A stretch of DNA of 64,000 bases from Cellulomonas cellasea (GCF_030372105.1 NZ_JAUDBQ010000013.1:62001-126000), one strand, 5' to 3'. Counted from the stretch's first letter, positions 16,889-26,085 are shown. Made by a program: numbers and translations. Notes: generated by a model not told the origin, from the letters alone.

Positions 16889-17053
16889 ACGGCCGCAGGG
16901 GACGACGACGGTGTGGTCCCAGTTCCGAGGTTAGGCAGCCCGCACGCCCTGGGCGCCGGTCGAGACCAGATCGTTAGCCTCGGCCGTCGATTGTTGCCAG
17001 GGCGTGACCCGCAGTCGCCGCGCAGCGGGACGGGGCGTCCGGAAAGTCGCGGG

Positions 17054-17560
17054 TCAGCGCCCGACGACGGCGGGAGTCCCGCCGGTGATCCGCAGCAGCT
17101 CCGCGTAACTCGTCGGGAAGACCGCGTGCGGTGTGCCCGCCGCCGCCCACACCACCTCGAAGGCGCCCAGCGCGACATCGACGAGGGTGCGCAACGGCGC
17201 GGGATGCCCCACCGGGCCGACCCCGCCGATGGGCTGCCCGGTGGCGGCCCGGACCGCGTCCGCGTCGGCGCGCTCGAGCCGGCCGCCCAGCAGCTCCTCC
17301 ACGAGCGCGGGCTCGACGCGGTGGGCGCCCGACGTCACCACCAGCAGCGGCGCCCCGTCATGCACGAAGACCAGCGAGCTGGCGATGGCGCCGACCTCGA
17401 CGCCGAGCGCCTGGGCGGCGTCGACCGCCGTGCGCGCCGAGTCCGCGAGCTGCCGCACCTGCCCATGCGCCCCGAGGGCCGTCAGGGTGCGGCGCATGTG
17501 CTCCGCGTTGCGGTGCAGGCGCTCGGGCGAGGATGGGACGGCACGTGACATGTCGGGCAT
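17054..17560 (-). CDS. YbaK/EbsC-family aminoacyl-tRNA deacylase
   Basis: A 168-residue protein of the YbaK/ProX fold, which hydrolyses mischarged tRNAs such as Cys-tRNA(Pro) or Ala-tRNA(Pro). GAIASSLVFVHDGAPLLVVTSGAHRV near residues 57-82, ATGQPIGGVGPVGHPAPLRTLVD near 105-127 and VWAAAGTPHAVFPTSYAELLRITGG near 136-160 are typical of the actinobacterial branch. The start at 17560 follows AAGGTGGGGG, which can act as a ribosome-binding site; TAAGGT in the same place also fits a -10 for a leaderless mRNA. Only 9 nt separate it from the upstream DedA gene on the same strand. An ATG three codons later is also possible. Confidence 0.88.
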   Translation of the reverse strand: MPDMSRAVPSSPERLHRNAEHMRRTLTALGAHGQVRQLADSARTAVDAAQALGVEVGAIASSLVFVHDGAPLLVVTSGAHRVEPALVEELLGGRLERADADAVRAATGQPIGGVGPVGHPAPLRTLVDVALGAFEVVWAAAGTPHAVFPTSYAELLRITGGTPAVVGR

Positions 17561-17569
17561 GCCCCCACC

Positions 17570-18286
17570 TTACGGATGCGGTCGCCGCACCACGGCCGGC
17601 ACGACGTCGGTATCGGCAACGGTGTCGGTGTCAGTGCTGGCTCCACTGCCGGCGTCAGGCTGCGCCTGTCCGGTCCGGGCCAGCACCATGGGCTGGGCCG
17701 AGGGCCGCAGCCAGCGCCGGAGCATGCGGTCGATGAGCAGGCCCACGACGGCGCCGACCCCCACCCCCACCACGACCGCCACCACCGGGTGGTGATGCAG
17801 CCACGCCCCGGCGCCCACGCCGATCGCCACGCCGTACACGGCCCAGGTGACGCAGGCCAGGGCGGACAGCGCCATGAACCGCCGATGCGGGTAGCCCAGC
17901 GCCCCAGCGCTCATGTTGACGGCCACCCGCCCGATCGGGATGTACCGCGCGGCGAGGATGAACGAGGACCCGCGGTGCGCGAGCGCGTGCTCGGCCCACG
18001 CCAGGGCCTTGGCCCCCTGCGCGCCGCGGAACAGCCGGAGCCGGTGGACGTCCACCCGGCTGCCGATGAGATACGCGATCTGGTCGCCGCTGAAGGCGCC
18101 AGTCGCCGCCACGAGTGCCAGGAGCCAGAGGTTCGGCGCGCCCTCGTGCATGGAGATCGCCGCGAGGCCGATCACGACGGACTCGCTCGGCACCGGCGGG
18201 AAGAACCCGTCGATCGCGGCGAAGGCGAGCACCCCCGGGTAGACCCATCCCGAGCCTGCGAGTGCGAGGATCCACTCCTCCAGCAC
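17570..18286 (-). CDS. DedA-family membrane protein (first of a tandem pair)
   Basis: A 238-residue DedA/SNARE-associated integral membrane protein, family members of which are linked to lipid flipping and membrane homeostasis. AFAAIDGFFPPVPSESVVIGLAA near residues 22-44 is the re-entrant region, GAFSGDQIAYLIG near 63 the second conserved block, and ARYIPIGRVAVNMSAGALGYP near 112-132 carries the key arginines and the N-x3-G motif. Hydrophobic segments follow near 140-160 and 165-190; the tail (about 195-238) is hydrophilic and rich in threonine and aspartate. Start is GTG. It closely resembles the gene at 18,617-19,276. Confidence 0.9.
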   Translation of the reverse strand: MLEEWILALAGSGWVYPGVLAFAAIDGFFPPVPSESVVIGLAAISMHEGAPNLWLLALVAATGAFSGDQIAYLIGSRVDVHRLRLFRGAQGAKALAWAEHALAHRGSSFILAARYIPIGRVAVNMSAGALGYPHRRFMALSALACVTWAVYGVAIGVGAGAWLHHHPVVAVVVGVGVGAVVGLLIDRMLRRWLRPSAQPMVLARTGQAQPDAGSGASTDTDTVADTDVVPAVVRRPHP

Positions 18287-18616
18287 GTGTCATCAGCTCC
18301 AGACGGTCGGCTGCCAGGCAGCATGAGGTGCGCGGTCGAGCTCGACGACGCACATGGGGCCGGGCCAGCAGGCGTGCGCCCGCGAGGGCCCCGCTGACGA
18401 CACTACGAAGCGGACCGTGCGGAGCGACATCGGTTATCCCCCCGAGTGACCCCTGATCCCCGCGCGCTGCCCCCTGACGATGATGTCGCGCGGCGGTGGG
18501 CGCAGTCGTCCGTCGTGCGGATGAGATACCGGTGAGAGACACCCCCCGCTGGGCGGACAACGGCATCCGCCCCCTGGTCCTCCCGGCGGGCGACCCTGGC
18601 CGTGGGCGCCCCCGGC
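18287..18616. other. 330-bp gene-free gap between two DedA genes
   Basis: No open frame with coding character and no strong hairpin is visible. It must hold the 3' end of the upstream DedA transcript and any promoter of the downstream one. Short direct ATG-containing stretches look random. Confidence 0.4.
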
Positions 18617-19276
18617 TCAGGGCCCAGAGCGGCCCTCGCCCGCGGCGGGGTCCTCGCCCTCCCCCGGCGGGTCGAGCTGCACGGCCTCCATGGACGCGGG
18701 CATGAGGCGGCGCAGCAGCCAGTCGAGGAACAGGCCCAGGAGCAGGCCGATGACGACCCCCACCACCACCGCCACCACGGGATGGTCGCCCAGCCACCGC
18801 CCGGCCCCGATGCCGATCAGCGTGGCGTACACCGCCCAGGCGACCCCGGCCAGCGCCGTGAGCCCCACGAACCGCCGTCGCGGGTAGCCCAGCGCGCCCG
18901 CGGTCATGTTCACGGCCACCCGGCCGACGGGGATGTAGCGAGCCGCCAGGATGAACGCGGCGCCGCGCCGCGACAGCGCCTGCTCAGCCCAGTCCAGCGA
19001 GCGCTTGCCCCGCCCGGTCCGGAACAGCCGCACCCGGTGCACGTCGAGCTTCGAGCCGAGCGCGTAGGCGATCTGGTCGCCGGTGAACGCGCCCACGGCG
19101 GCGACCGTCGCCATCAGGTAGACGTTGGGCTCCCCGCCCGAGGCCCACAACGCCGCCAGGGCGATCACGGCGGACTCGCTGGGGATCGGCGGGAAGAACC
19201 CGTCGATGGTCACGAAGGCGTACAGCGCGACGTACACCCAGGCAGACCCCACCAAGTGGACGAGCCAGTCCTCCAC
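18617..19276 (-). CDS. DedA-family membrane protein (second of a tandem pair)
   Basis: A 219-residue DedA protein. AFVTIDGFFPPIPSESAVIALAALWASGGEPNVYL near residues 20-54, GAFTGDQIAYALGSKLDVHRVRLFRTG and ARYIPVGRVAVNMTAGALGYPRRRF match the neighbour at 17,570 nearly block for block, so the two look like a tandem duplication that then diverged in the cytoplasmic tail. Hydrophobic segments lie near 8-28, 35-62, 135-155 and 160-185. Start is GTG at 19276 with only a weak ribosome-binding site. It follows def, 87 nt away on the same strand. Confidence 0.9.
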   Translation of the reverse strand: MEDWLVHLVGSAWVYVALYAFVTIDGFFPPIPSESAVIALAALWASGGEPNVYLMATVAAVGAFTGDQIAYALGSKLDVHRVRLFRTGRGKRSLDWAEQALSRRGAAFILAARYIPVGRVAVNMTAGALGYPRRRFVGLTALAGVAWAVYATLIGIGAGRWLGDHPVVAVVVGVVIGLLLGLFLDWLLRRLMPASMEAVQLDPPGEGEDPAAGEGRSGP

Positions 19277-19363
19277 GCCCCATCAGCCCCCGCTGTCGTG
19301 CCCGGAGCGGCGACCCGGACCCTGGTCCCACAGTAGGTGGACGCGCTGGCCGAGCGCAGGCTG

Positions 19364-20035
19364 TCAGGCCGTCGGGGGCGCCTCGAGGTCGAACCGGAGG
19401 GCTCGGGACGCGGCCACGGGGTGCGGCTCGGCAGCCCAGCTCCCGCCCAACTCGTCCGTCGCGGCGAGTGAGCGCAGTTCTGCGCGGTCCAGGTACAGCG
19501 TGCCGCCCAGGTGGTCCGTCTCATGCTGCACGATGCGCGCCGGCCACCCCGAGACGACCTCGTCGAGCGTCCGGCCCGTCTCGTCGGCGCCGGTCAGGTG
19601 GATCTGCCGGGGCCGCGCGACGACCGCCTGGTAGCCCTCGACGCTGAGGCAGCCCTCGTAGAACGCGACGCGCTGCTCCCCGACGGGCGTGTACCGGGGG
19701 TTGACCAGCACCCGGAACTCCACAGCGGGGCGCTCTCGCGCGATCCGCATCTCGTCGTCGATGGCGCCCGGGTCCTCCACGACGGCCAGCGCGAGCGGCA
19801 GCCCGATCTGCGGCGCCGCGAGCCCGACCCCGGGCGCAGCCCGCATGGTCCGGTGCATCAGCGCGATCAGCGCCTCCAGCTCCGCGGAGTCGAACTGCCC
19901 GTCGTAGGGCTCCGCGACCATGCGCAGCACCGGGTGCCCGGCCTGCACGATGGGGACGATGCCGGACGGGTGCTCCTGGGCGGCCGCGAGCAGCCGCTGC
20001 GTGTGCGCGCGGAGCACCTCGCCCGGGATGGTCAC
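19364..20035 (-). CDS. def: Peptide deformylase
   Basis: A 223-residue metal enzyme that removes the N-formyl group from nascent proteins. All three motifs are present: [16 protein letters not shown] (motif 1, about 88-103), [10 protein letters not shown] (motif 2, metal cysteine) and [13 protein letters not shown] (motif 3, HExxH metal site). The N-terminal 35 residues and C-terminal 30 are extended relative to the E. coli enzyme. The GTG start overlaps the glmM stop codon by 4 nt (GTGA), so def is translated with glmM. Confidence 0.96.
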   Translation of the reverse strand: MTIPGEVLRAHTQRLLAAAQEHPSGIVPIVQAGHPVLRMVAEPYDGQFDSAELEALIALMHRTMRAAPGVGLAAPQIGLPLALAVVEDPGAIDDEMRIARERPAVEFRVLVNPRYTPVGEQRVAFYEGCLSVEGYQAVVARPRQIHLTGADETGRTLDEVVSGWPARIVQHETDHLGGTLYLDRAELRSLAATDELGGSWAAEPHPVAASRALRFDLEAPPTA

Positions 20036-21381
20036 AGCGCGAGCCGTTCCCGGACCACGTCGGCGAGCCGTCCGGCGATGCGCTCGGCGTCGGCCTGGCT
20101 CGCGGCCTCGACCATGACCCGCACCAGCGGCTCGGTGCCCGAGGGGCGCAGCAGCACGCGGCCCGTCTCGCCCAGCTCCTCCTGTGCGGAGAGCACGGCG
20201 GCGGCGAGCGCCTCGTCGCTGTCGGCGCGTGCGCGGTCGACCCCAGGCACGTTCACCAGGGTCTGCGGCAGTCGCTGGACGACTCCGGCGAGCTGCTCGA
20301 GCTTCTGCCCGGTGCTCGCCACGCGCCCGGCGAGCTGCAGCGCGGTGAGCACGCCGTCGCCCGTCGTGGCGTGCGCGGAGAGGATCACATGGCCGGACTG
20401 CTCGCCGCCCAGCGAGTAGCCGCCTGCGCGCATGGCCTCGAGCACGTACCGGTCGCCCACCGACGTCTCGAGCAGGTTGATGCCCTGCGCGGTCATCGCC
20501 AGCTTGAGGCCGAGGTTGCTCATCACGGTGGCCACGAGCGTGTCGTGGGCCAGCACGCCGCGGTCGCGCATCGCCAGCGCGAGCACGCCCATGATCTGGT
20601 CGCCGTCGACCAGCACGCCGGAGTGGTCCACCGCGAGGCAGCGGTCGGCGTCCCCGTCGAAGGCCACACCGAGGTCGGCGCCGGCGGCGATCACCGCGGC
20701 CTGCAGCTGCTCGGGGTGCGTGGACCCGCACTGCTCGTTGATGTTGCGGCCGTCGGGCGAGGCGTTGATCACCACGACGTCGGCGCCGGCGGCGCGCAGG
20801 GCGGCCGGGCCGACCTCGCTCGCCGCGCCGTTGGCGCAGTCCACAGCGATCCGCAGCCCGGCGAGGCTGACGTCGAGGGTGCTGACCAGGTGCTCCACAT
20901 ACGTGTCGCCAGCGGCGCCGGTGTCGGTGCGGATACGTCCGACGTCGGCGCCCACGGGCCGGTCCCAGGGCTCGCGCAGGCGCTGCTCGATGGCGAGCTC
21001 GAGCTCGTCGTCGAGCTTGAGGCCGCCGCGCGCCAGGAACTTGATGCCGTTGTCCGGCATGGGGTTGTGCGAGGCCGACAGCACCACGCCCAGGTCGACG
21101 TCGAGCGTCGCCGTCAGGTGGGCGACGGCCGGGGTGGGCAGCACGCCGACGTCGATCACGTCGACGCCCGCGCTCGCGAGCCCGGCGGCGACAGCCGCGC
21201 TGAGGAACTCGCCCGAGGCCCGGGGGTCGCGGCCGACCACGGCACGGGCGCGATGCCCGGCGAAGGCGCCCTGGGCGCCGAGCACATGGGCGGCGGCGAC
21301 TGCGAGGTCGAGCGCGACCTCAGCCGTCACTTCGCGGTTGGCGAGCCCGCGGACTCCGTCGGTGCCGAACAGTCGGCCCAT
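20032..21381 (-). CDS. glmM: Phosphoglucosamine mutase
   Basis: A 449-residue alpha-D-phosphohexomutase that converts glucosamine-6-phosphate to glucosamine-1-phosphate for UDP-GlcNAc. [15 protein letters not shown] starts the chain; the phosphoserine is in [16 protein letters not shown] (Ser104 of this reading), the metal-binding loop is [12 protein letters not shown] near 241-252, and GGEQSGHVI near 325 and [15 protein letters not shown] near 407 are the sugar- and phosphate-binding loops. A purine-rich GAAGGGG precedes the ATG. It lies 115 nt downstream of rpsI, after a strong terminator, and heads a glmM-def unit. Confidence 0.97.
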   Translation of the reverse strand: MGRLFGTDGVRGLANREVTAEVALDLAVAAAHVLGAQGAFAGHRARAVVGRDPRASGEFLSAAVAAGLASAGVDVIDVGVLPTPAVAHLTATLDVDLGVVLSASHNPMPDNGIKFLARGGLKLDDELELAIEQRLREPWDRPVGADVGRIRTDTGAAGDTYVEHLVSTLDVSLAGLRIAVDCANGAASEVGPAALRAAGADVVVINASPDGRNINEQCGSTHPEQLQAAVIAAGADLGVAFDGDADRCLAVDHSGVLVDGDQIMGVLALAMRDRGVLAHDTLVATVMSNLGLKLAMTAQGINLLETSVGDRYVLEAMRAGGYSLGGEQSGHVILSAHATTGDGVLTALQLAGRVASTGQKLEQLAGVVQRLPQTLVNVPGVDRARADSDEALAAAVLSAQEELGETGRVLLRPSGTEPLVRVMVEAASQADAERIAGRLADVVRERLAL

Positions 21382-21438
21382 CAGCAGACCCCTTCATCGT
21401 TCACGGGCGGGACGGCGACCGTCCCGCTGGGCAGACGC

Positions 21439-21480
21439 CGATGGCCCCGAAGGTCCTGAAGAAGACCGTCGGGGCCATCG
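21439..21480 (-). terminator. Terminator after rplM-rpsI
   Basis: A 12-bp stem (21439-21450 with 21469-21480), one mismatch and 4 further base pairs, loop of about 8 nt, 16 bases after the rpsI stop. It separates the ribosomal transcript from glmM. Confidence 0.85.
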
Positions 21481-21496
21481 GGCCACGGCTGAGTGA

Positions 21497-21985
21497 TCAG
21501 CGCTTGGAGTACTGCGGAGCCTTACGGGCCTTCTTGAGACCGGCCTTCTTGCGCTCGACGACGCGGGCGTCGCGAGTCAGGAAGCCAGCCTTCTTGAGCG
21601 GCGCGCGGTTGGCGTCCTCGTCGATGACGTTCAGCGCACGGGCGATGCCCAGGCGCAGCGCGCCGGCCTGGCCGCTCACGCCGCCACCGGTGATGCGGGC
21701 GATGACGTCGAAGCGACCCTCGACGTCCACCAGCTTCAGCGGGGAGTTGACGAGCTGCTGGTGCACCTTGTTCGGGAAGTAGTCCTCGAGGGTGCGGCCG
21801 TTGATCTTCCACGTGCCGGTGCCGGGCACCAGGCGAACGCGGGCGATCGCCTCCTTGCGGCGGCCCAGGGCGTGCCCCGGGGCCGTGATGCTCTGGCCAC
21901 GGCCCACGGGGGCCGACGTCTCAGAGGTGTAGCTGGTGGGCGTGTCGTCGCCCTCAAGGTCGATGTCGACCGTGGTCTCGGCCAC
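21497..21985 (-). CDS. rpsI: 30S ribosomal protein S9
   Basis: A 162-residue S9, which contacts P-site tRNA through its basic C-terminal tail. [17 protein letters not shown] near residue 41, [19 protein letters not shown] near 99-117 and the end RKAPQYSKR are diagnostic. The first 35 or so residues ([23 protein letters not shown]) form a non-conserved acidic extension found in many actinobacteria. It is the second gene of the rplM-rpsI operon, 47 nt after rplM. Confidence 0.98.
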   Translation of the reverse strand: MAETTVDIDLEGDDTPTSYTSETSAPVGRGQSITAPGHALGRRKEAIARVRLVPGTGTWKINGRTLEDYFPNKVHQQLVNSPLKLVDVEGRFDVIARITGGGVSGQAGALRLGIARALNVIDEDANRAPLKKAGFLTRDARVVERKKAGLKKARKAPQYSKR

Positions 21986-22032
21986 TAGTGGTGTCCTCGC
22001 GTCCTGTGTCGTGCTCGCAGCAGGCCGGGGGC

Positions 22033-22476
22033 CTACTGAGAAACCTGGCTGATCTCGAAGGGCTTCGGCTGCTGTGCCGCGTGCGGGTGCTCCGCCCCGA
22101 CGTAGACCTTGAGCTTGCTCAGCTGCGCGCGAGAGAGCGAGTTCTTCGGGAGCATCCCGCGAACTGCCTTCTCGATCGCCCGCTCGGGGTGCTTCTCGAG
22201 CAGCTCGGTGTACGTGGTCGCGCGCAGACCGCCCGGGTAACCCGAGTGACGGTAGGCGAGCTTGGCCTCGCGCTTGTTGCCCGTGAGGGCAACCTTGTCG
22301 GCGTTGATGACGATGACGAAGTCTCCGCCGTCGACGTGAGGGGCAAAGGTCGCCTTGTGCTTGCCGCGCAGCAGCGTGGCCACGTGAGTGGCAAGGCGGC
22401 CCAGGACGACATCGCTCGCGTCGATGACGTACCAGTTCCGCTCGACGTCGCCGGGCTTCGGGGTGTACGTGCGCAC
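22033..22476 (-). CDS. rplM: 50S ribosomal protein L13
   Basis: A 147-residue L13, an early assembly protein of the large subunit. [48 protein letters not shown] and [13 protein letters not shown] are family signatures. The GTG at 22476 gives the standard [13 protein letters not shown] start, with GAAGG about 9 nt upstream. It is first in the rplM-rpsI operon, behind a strong promoter and a leader of about 150 nt containing a GC-rich hairpin. Confidence 0.98.
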   Translation of the reverse strand: MRTYTPKPGDVERNWYVIDASDVVLGRLATHVATLLRGKHKATFAPHVDGGDFVIVINADKVALTGNKREAKLAYRHSGYPGGLRATTYTELLEKHPERAIEKAVRGMLPKNSLSRAQLSKLKVYVGAEHPHAAQQPKPFEISQVSQ

Positions 22477-22520
22477 GGTCGTAGGCCTTCGTTTCGTGTA
22501 GCTGAATGTGTCAGAGCGAA

Positions 22521-22539
22521 GGCCCGCAGGTGGCGGGCC
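22521..22539 (-). promoter_or_regulatory. Stem-loop in the rplM leader
   Basis: GGCCCGC and GCGGGCC around AGGTG, about 45-63 nt upstream of the rplM start within its transcript. It could be an L13-type autoregulatory structure or an attenuator; no T-tract follows. Confidence 0.4.
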
Positions 22540-22633
22540 CGCCGTGAGTGCTGTCGGTGGCGTCCCTGGGGACCGGCGAGTGGGAACGCACCGGAACCGC
22601 CGTCTGGGAACGGGGGACGCACAACGACACACA

Positions 22634-22663
22634 AGAGTAGCCGGACGGCGGTCGAAGGGTCAA
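22634..22663 (-). promoter_or_regulatory. rplM-rpsI promoter
   Basis: On the minus strand TTGACC (22663-22658), 18-nt spacer, TACTCT (22639-22634). Start site expected near 22627, giving a 5' leader of about 150 nt. Confidence 0.65.
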
Positions 22664-22742
22664 AACGCGGCAGGATCCACTGGTCATGGGCCGTTCCCAT
22701 GCCGCCGTGGCACGGGGCCTGGAGGCGTCACGAGCGGGGGCG

Positions 22743-23621
22743 TCACGAGCGCAGGGCGCGCGCCGCGGCCGCTGCCACTCGGGCGGTCAGGTCGTCGAGG
22801 GTCGGCGTCCGCAGCGCCCAGCTCTGCCAGAACAGCGGCACGTCGAGGAACCGCCCCGGGGCCAGCTCCACCAGCGCGCCGTCCGCCAGGTCCCGCGCGA
22901 CGGCCTGCTCGGGCGCCATCCCCCAGCCGAGGCCGGAGCGGAGCACCTCCACGAAGGCCGCCGACGACGGGACGTGGTGCACGGGCGGCTCGAGCGCCTC
23001 CCCCACGACGTCCGCCACGAAACGCCGCTGGAGCGCGTCCACGCGGTCGAAGGCGAGCTGCGGCGCGGCCGCGAGCGCCTCGCGGGTCGGCCCGTCGGCG
23101 AAGCGGTCCGCGCGCACCGCCGGGGACGCGACGGCGAGGTAGCGCATCGCCCCGAGAGGCCGGACCCTGCAGCCCTGCACGGCGCGCGCGTCGGCGGTCA
23201 CCGCCGCCATCACTGCGCCGTCGCGCAGCAACTGGGCGGAGCGGTCCTGGTCCTGGCGGCGCAGGTCGATCAGCACCCCCGGCGGCAGGTCGACGAGTGA
23301 CGCGGGGAACCAGGTGGACAGCGAGTCGGCGTTGACCGCAATGGCGATCCGGACTGGGCCGGCGCCCTCGGCGCCGAGCTCGGCGCGCGCGTCCGCGGCG
23401 AGGAGCCCGATCTGGCCGGCGAGCCGGATGAGCACCTCCCCCTCCGGGGTCGCGCGGCAGGGCCGCGTGCGCAGCACCAGGACCCGTCCGACCTGCTCCT
23501 CGAGGGCCTTGACACGTTGGCTCACGGCGGACGGCGTGACATGCAGTGACCCCGCGGCGGCGTCGAAGGACCCCTCGGAGACGACGGCCGCGAGGGCGGC
23601 GAGCTGCTCGGGCGAGTACAC
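22743..23621 (-). CDS. LysR-family regulator ArgP/LysG type
   Basis: A 292-residue LysR-type regulator. The N-terminal winged helix is LAALAAVVSEGSFDAAAGSLHVTPSAVSQRVKALEEQVG, followed by the co-inducer domain beginning near residue 90 (VRIAIAVNADSLSTWF), a hallmark of the ArgP/LysG branch that senses lysine and arginine. It is divergently transcribed from a LysE-type exporter, the arrangement known for lysG-lysE in Corynebacterium, so it most likely activates export when basic amino acids accumulate. The 71-bp gap must hold its binding site. Confidence 0.93.
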   Translation of the reverse strand: MYSPEQLAALAAVVSEGSFDAAAGSLHVTPSAVSQRVKALEEQVGRVLVLRTRPCRATPEGEVLIRLAGQIGLLAADARAELGAEGAGPVRIAIAVNADSLSTWFPASLVDLPPGVLIDLRRQDQDRSAQLLRDGAVMAAVTADARAVQGCRVRPLGAMRYLAVASPAVRADRFADGPTREALAAAPQLAFDRVDALQRRFVADVVGEALEPPVHHVPSSAAFVEVLRSGLGWGMAPEQAVARDLADGALVELAPGRFLDVPLFWQSWALRTPTLDDLTARVAAAAARALRS

Positions 23622-23679
23622 ATCAGTCAGGCTAATGGTTCTTCAGAAACATTCGCTGGATTTCGGAAGCGGCCGCTCC

Positions 23680-23685
23680 TAGCGT
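23680..23685 (+). promoter_or_regulatory. -10 hexamer of the LysE gene
   Basis: TAGCGT ends 7 nt before the GTG start, consistent with leaderless transcription. The remaining 50 bp upstream, between the divergent starts, is where the ArgP-type regulator should bind. Confidence 0.4.
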
Positions 23686-23692
23686 CGGAGGC

Positions 23693-24304
23693 GTGCCCAC
23701 CCTCCTCACCGGCTTCGTGACCGCGCTGACCCTCATCGCGGCGATCGGCGCCCAGAACGCCTTCGTGCTGCGCCAGGGCATCCGCCGCGAGCACGTCGTG
23801 CCCGTGATCGCCGTGTGCGCGGGCGCCGACCTGCTGCTCATCACCGCCGGCGTCGCTGGGCTCGGGGCCCTCGTCGTCGCGCACCCGGGCGTCCTGACCG
23901 CCAGCCGGTACGGCGGCGCCGCGTTCCTGCTCGCCCTCGCGGTCGGCGCGGCCCGACGCGCCCGTCGCCCCTCGGCCCTGGACCCCGCGACACAAGGCCC
24001 CGCCACGCTCGGCGCCGTGCTCGCCACCTGCCTGGCCCTGACGTTCCTCAACCCCCACGTCTACCTCGACACGGTGGTGCTGCTCGGCGCCCTCGCGCAG
24101 CAGCACGGGCCGACGGGCAGCTGGGTGTTCGGCGCCGGCGCCGGGCTCGCCAGCATCGCGTGGTTCACGGCGCTCGGCGGCGCCGCGACCCGGCTGCGGC
24201 CCGTGTTCGCCCGGCCCCGGGCCTGGCAGTTCCTCGACGCCGGCGTCGCCGTCGTGATGGCCGCGATGGCCGTCCTGCTCGTCGTCGGGACGCCGGCGAC
24301 GTGA
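23693..24304 (+). CDS. LysE/ArgO-family amino-acid exporter
   Basis: A 203-residue membrane exporter for basic amino acids (LysE superfamily). Hydrophobic segments lie near residues 1-20, 38-60, 65-83, 105-128, 145-165 and 180-200. IAAIGAQNAFVLRQGIRREH near 14-33 and TCLALTFLNPHVYLDTVVLLGAL near 106-128 are the signature regions. The start is GTG; GGAGG is only 1 nt away, too close for a normal ribosome-binding site, so leaderless translation from the TAGCGT -10 is favoured. It is expected to be switched on by the divergent ArgP/LysG-type regulator. Confidence 0.93.
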   Translation: MPTLLTGFVTALTLIAAIGAQNAFVLRQGIRREHVVPVIAVCAGADLLLITAGVAGLGALVVAHPGVLTASRYGGAAFLLALAVGAARRARRPSALDPATQGPATLGAVLATCLALTFLNPHVYLDTVVLLGALAQQHGPTGSWVFGAGAGLASIAWFTALGGAATRLRPVFARPRAWQFLDAGVAVVMAAMAVLLVVGTPAT

Positions 24305-24316
24305 CGCGCCGGAGCC

Positions 24317-25999
24317 TCAGCGCACCCGCTCGACCCGCCCGGCGTCCCACACCGGCTCCGGCGTCTCGACCACGCGGCCGTCGGCGCCGAAGACCAGGAA
24401 CCTGTCGAAGGTCCGGGTGAACCAGCGGTCGTGGGTGACGGCCATGACCGTCCCCTCGAACGCCGCGAGCCCAGCCTCCAACGCCTCCGCCGAGTGCAGG
24501 TCGAGGTTGTCCGTCGGCTCGTCGAGCAACAGCAGCGTCGCGCCGCCCAGCTCCAGCAGCAGGATCTGGAAGCGCGCCTGCTGGCCGCCGGACAGCGTGT
24601 CGTAGGCCTGCTCGGCGGCCGCCACCAGCTCGTAACGGTCCAACGCCTTGCTCGCCGCCTCACGTCCCAGGCCGGAGCGGTGCCCGTCCCCGCGGTGCAG
24701 GATCTCCAGCAGCGTGCGGCCCGCCAGCTCGGGGTGGGTGTGATTCTGCGCGAACCAGCCCGGGCGCACCCGGGAGCCCAGCACCGCGCTCCCGGTGTGC
24801 GCCACAGCGGCCACCGCGGTGTCCCCCGCCGGCTCGTGCTCGGGCCCCGGGTCGGAGCCGCCAGCGGCGAGCAGGCGCAGGAAGTGCGACTTGCCCGACC
24901 CGTTCGAGCCGAGCACCGCGACCCGCTCCCCGAACCACACCTCGAGGTCGAACGGCTTCATCAAACCCGTCAGCTCGAGCCGCTCCGCGACGACCGCGCG
25001 CTTCGCGGTGCGCCCGCCGGTCAGCCGCACCCGCACGTTCTGGTCCCGGGCCACCACCTGCGGCGGCCCGGCCTCCTCGAACTTGCGCAGCCGGGTCTGA
25101 GCCGCCGAGTAGCGCGAGGCCAGCCCGTCGTTGAACGCCGCCTTGTTCTTGAGCGTGAACACCAGCGTCTTGAGCTTCGCGTGCTCCTCCTCCCACCGCC
25201 GCATGAGCTCCTCGAGCCGGCTGCGCCGGTCGTCGCGGGCCTGCGGGTAGGTGGTGAACGAGCCGCCGTGCACCCAGATGCCCGATCCGGTCGCCGTCGG
25301 CTCCAACGTCGCCACCTGCGTCGCCGCGCGGGACAGCAGCTCGCGGTCGTGGCTGACGAACAGCACGGACTTCGGCGACGCGGCGAGCTGGGCCTCGAGC
25401 CAGCGCTTGGTCGGCACGTCGAGGTAGTTGTCCGGCTCGTCGAGCAGCAGCACCTCCTCCGGGCCGCGCAGCAGTGCCTCCAGCACCAACCGCTTCTGCT
25501 CCCCGCCGGACAGTGTCCGCACCTCGCGGTCCTGCGCGCGGTCGAACGGGATCGACAGCACCGCGTCGGTGACCTGGTCCCATCCGGCCTCGGCCTCGTA
25601 GCCGCCGACGTCCGCCCAGTCGACCAGCGCCGATGCGTACCGCATCTGGGCGGGCTCGTCGTCGACCTCCATGATCCCGAGCTCCGCCGCCGCCAACTCC
25701 GCGGCGGCGTCCCGGATCGCCGCCGGCGCCAGCGAGGCCAGCAGGTCGCGGATCGAGCGCTCGTCGTCGATCCGCCCCACCATCTGCCGCATGACCCCCA
25801 GGCCGCCGCTGCGCGCCACCGAGCCGCCATGCGGGGCCTCGTCCCCCGCGACGATCCGCAGCAACGTCGTCTTGCCCGCGCCGTTCGGGCCCACCAGCGC
25901 CACCTTCGCGCCGTCGGCGACCCGCAGGTCCACCTCGTCGAGGAGAGGCCGCCCATCGGGCAGGAAGTAGCTCACGGCGCTGATGTCGAGGTGTCCCAC
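24317..25999 (-). CDS. ABC-F family ATPase (ribosome-associated)
   Basis: A 560-residue soluble protein with two ATP-binding cassettes and no membrane domain. Walker A motifs are GPNGAGKTTLL (about 37) and GSNGSGKSHFL (about 368); signature motifs are LSGGEQKRL and LSGGQQARF. The first Walker B region reads LLLDEPDNYLDV, the second LLLDEPTDNLDL. The linker (about 240-310) is a predicted coiled coil with charged EELMRRWEEEHAKLKTLVF, the ribosomal P-site tRNA-interaction motif of ABC-F factors. Such proteins rescue stalled ribosomes or protect them from antibiotics; which applies here cannot be told. It converges on the LysE gene with 12 nt between stops. Confidence 0.92.
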   Translation of the reverse strand: MGHLDISAVSYFLPDGRPLLDEVDLRVADGAKVALVGPNGAGKTTLLRIVAGDEAPHGGSVARSGGLGVMRQMVGRIDDERSIRDLLASLAPAAIRDAAAELAAAELGIMEVDDEPAQMRYASALVDWADVGGYEAEAGWDQVTDAVLSIPFDRAQDREVRTLSGGEQKRLVLEALLRGPEEVLLLDEPDNYLDVPTKRWLEAQLAASPKSVLFVSHDRELLSRAATQVATLEPTATGSGIWVHGGSFTTYPQARDDRRSRLEELMRRWEEEHAKLKTLVFTLKNKAAFNDGLASRYSAAQTRLRKFEEAGPPQVVARDQNVRVRLTGGRTAKRAVVAERLELTGLMKPFDLEVWFGERVAVLGSNGSGKSHFLRLLAAGGSDPGPEHEPAGDTAVAAVAHTGSAVLGSRVRPGWFAQNHTHPELAGRTLLEILHRGDGHRSGLGREAASKALDRYELVAAAEQAYDTLSGGQQARFQILLLELGGATLLLLDEPTDNLDLHSAEALEAGLAAFEGTVMAVTHDRWFTRTFDRFLVFGADGRVVETPEPVWDAGRVERVR

Positions 26000-26085
26000 C
26001 CCACCAGTGTCCCCGGGCGGCGGCAGTGCCCACGACCATTTTCCGTCCCCTAGCGGGAGCCCGGGCCCGGTGCGAGTGTGGAGGT

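Noticed and set aside
24431-26053. A 540-codon plus-strand frame opposite the ABC-F gene
   Set aside because: Opposite strand of a clear two-cassette ATPase; composition is that of an antisense frame.
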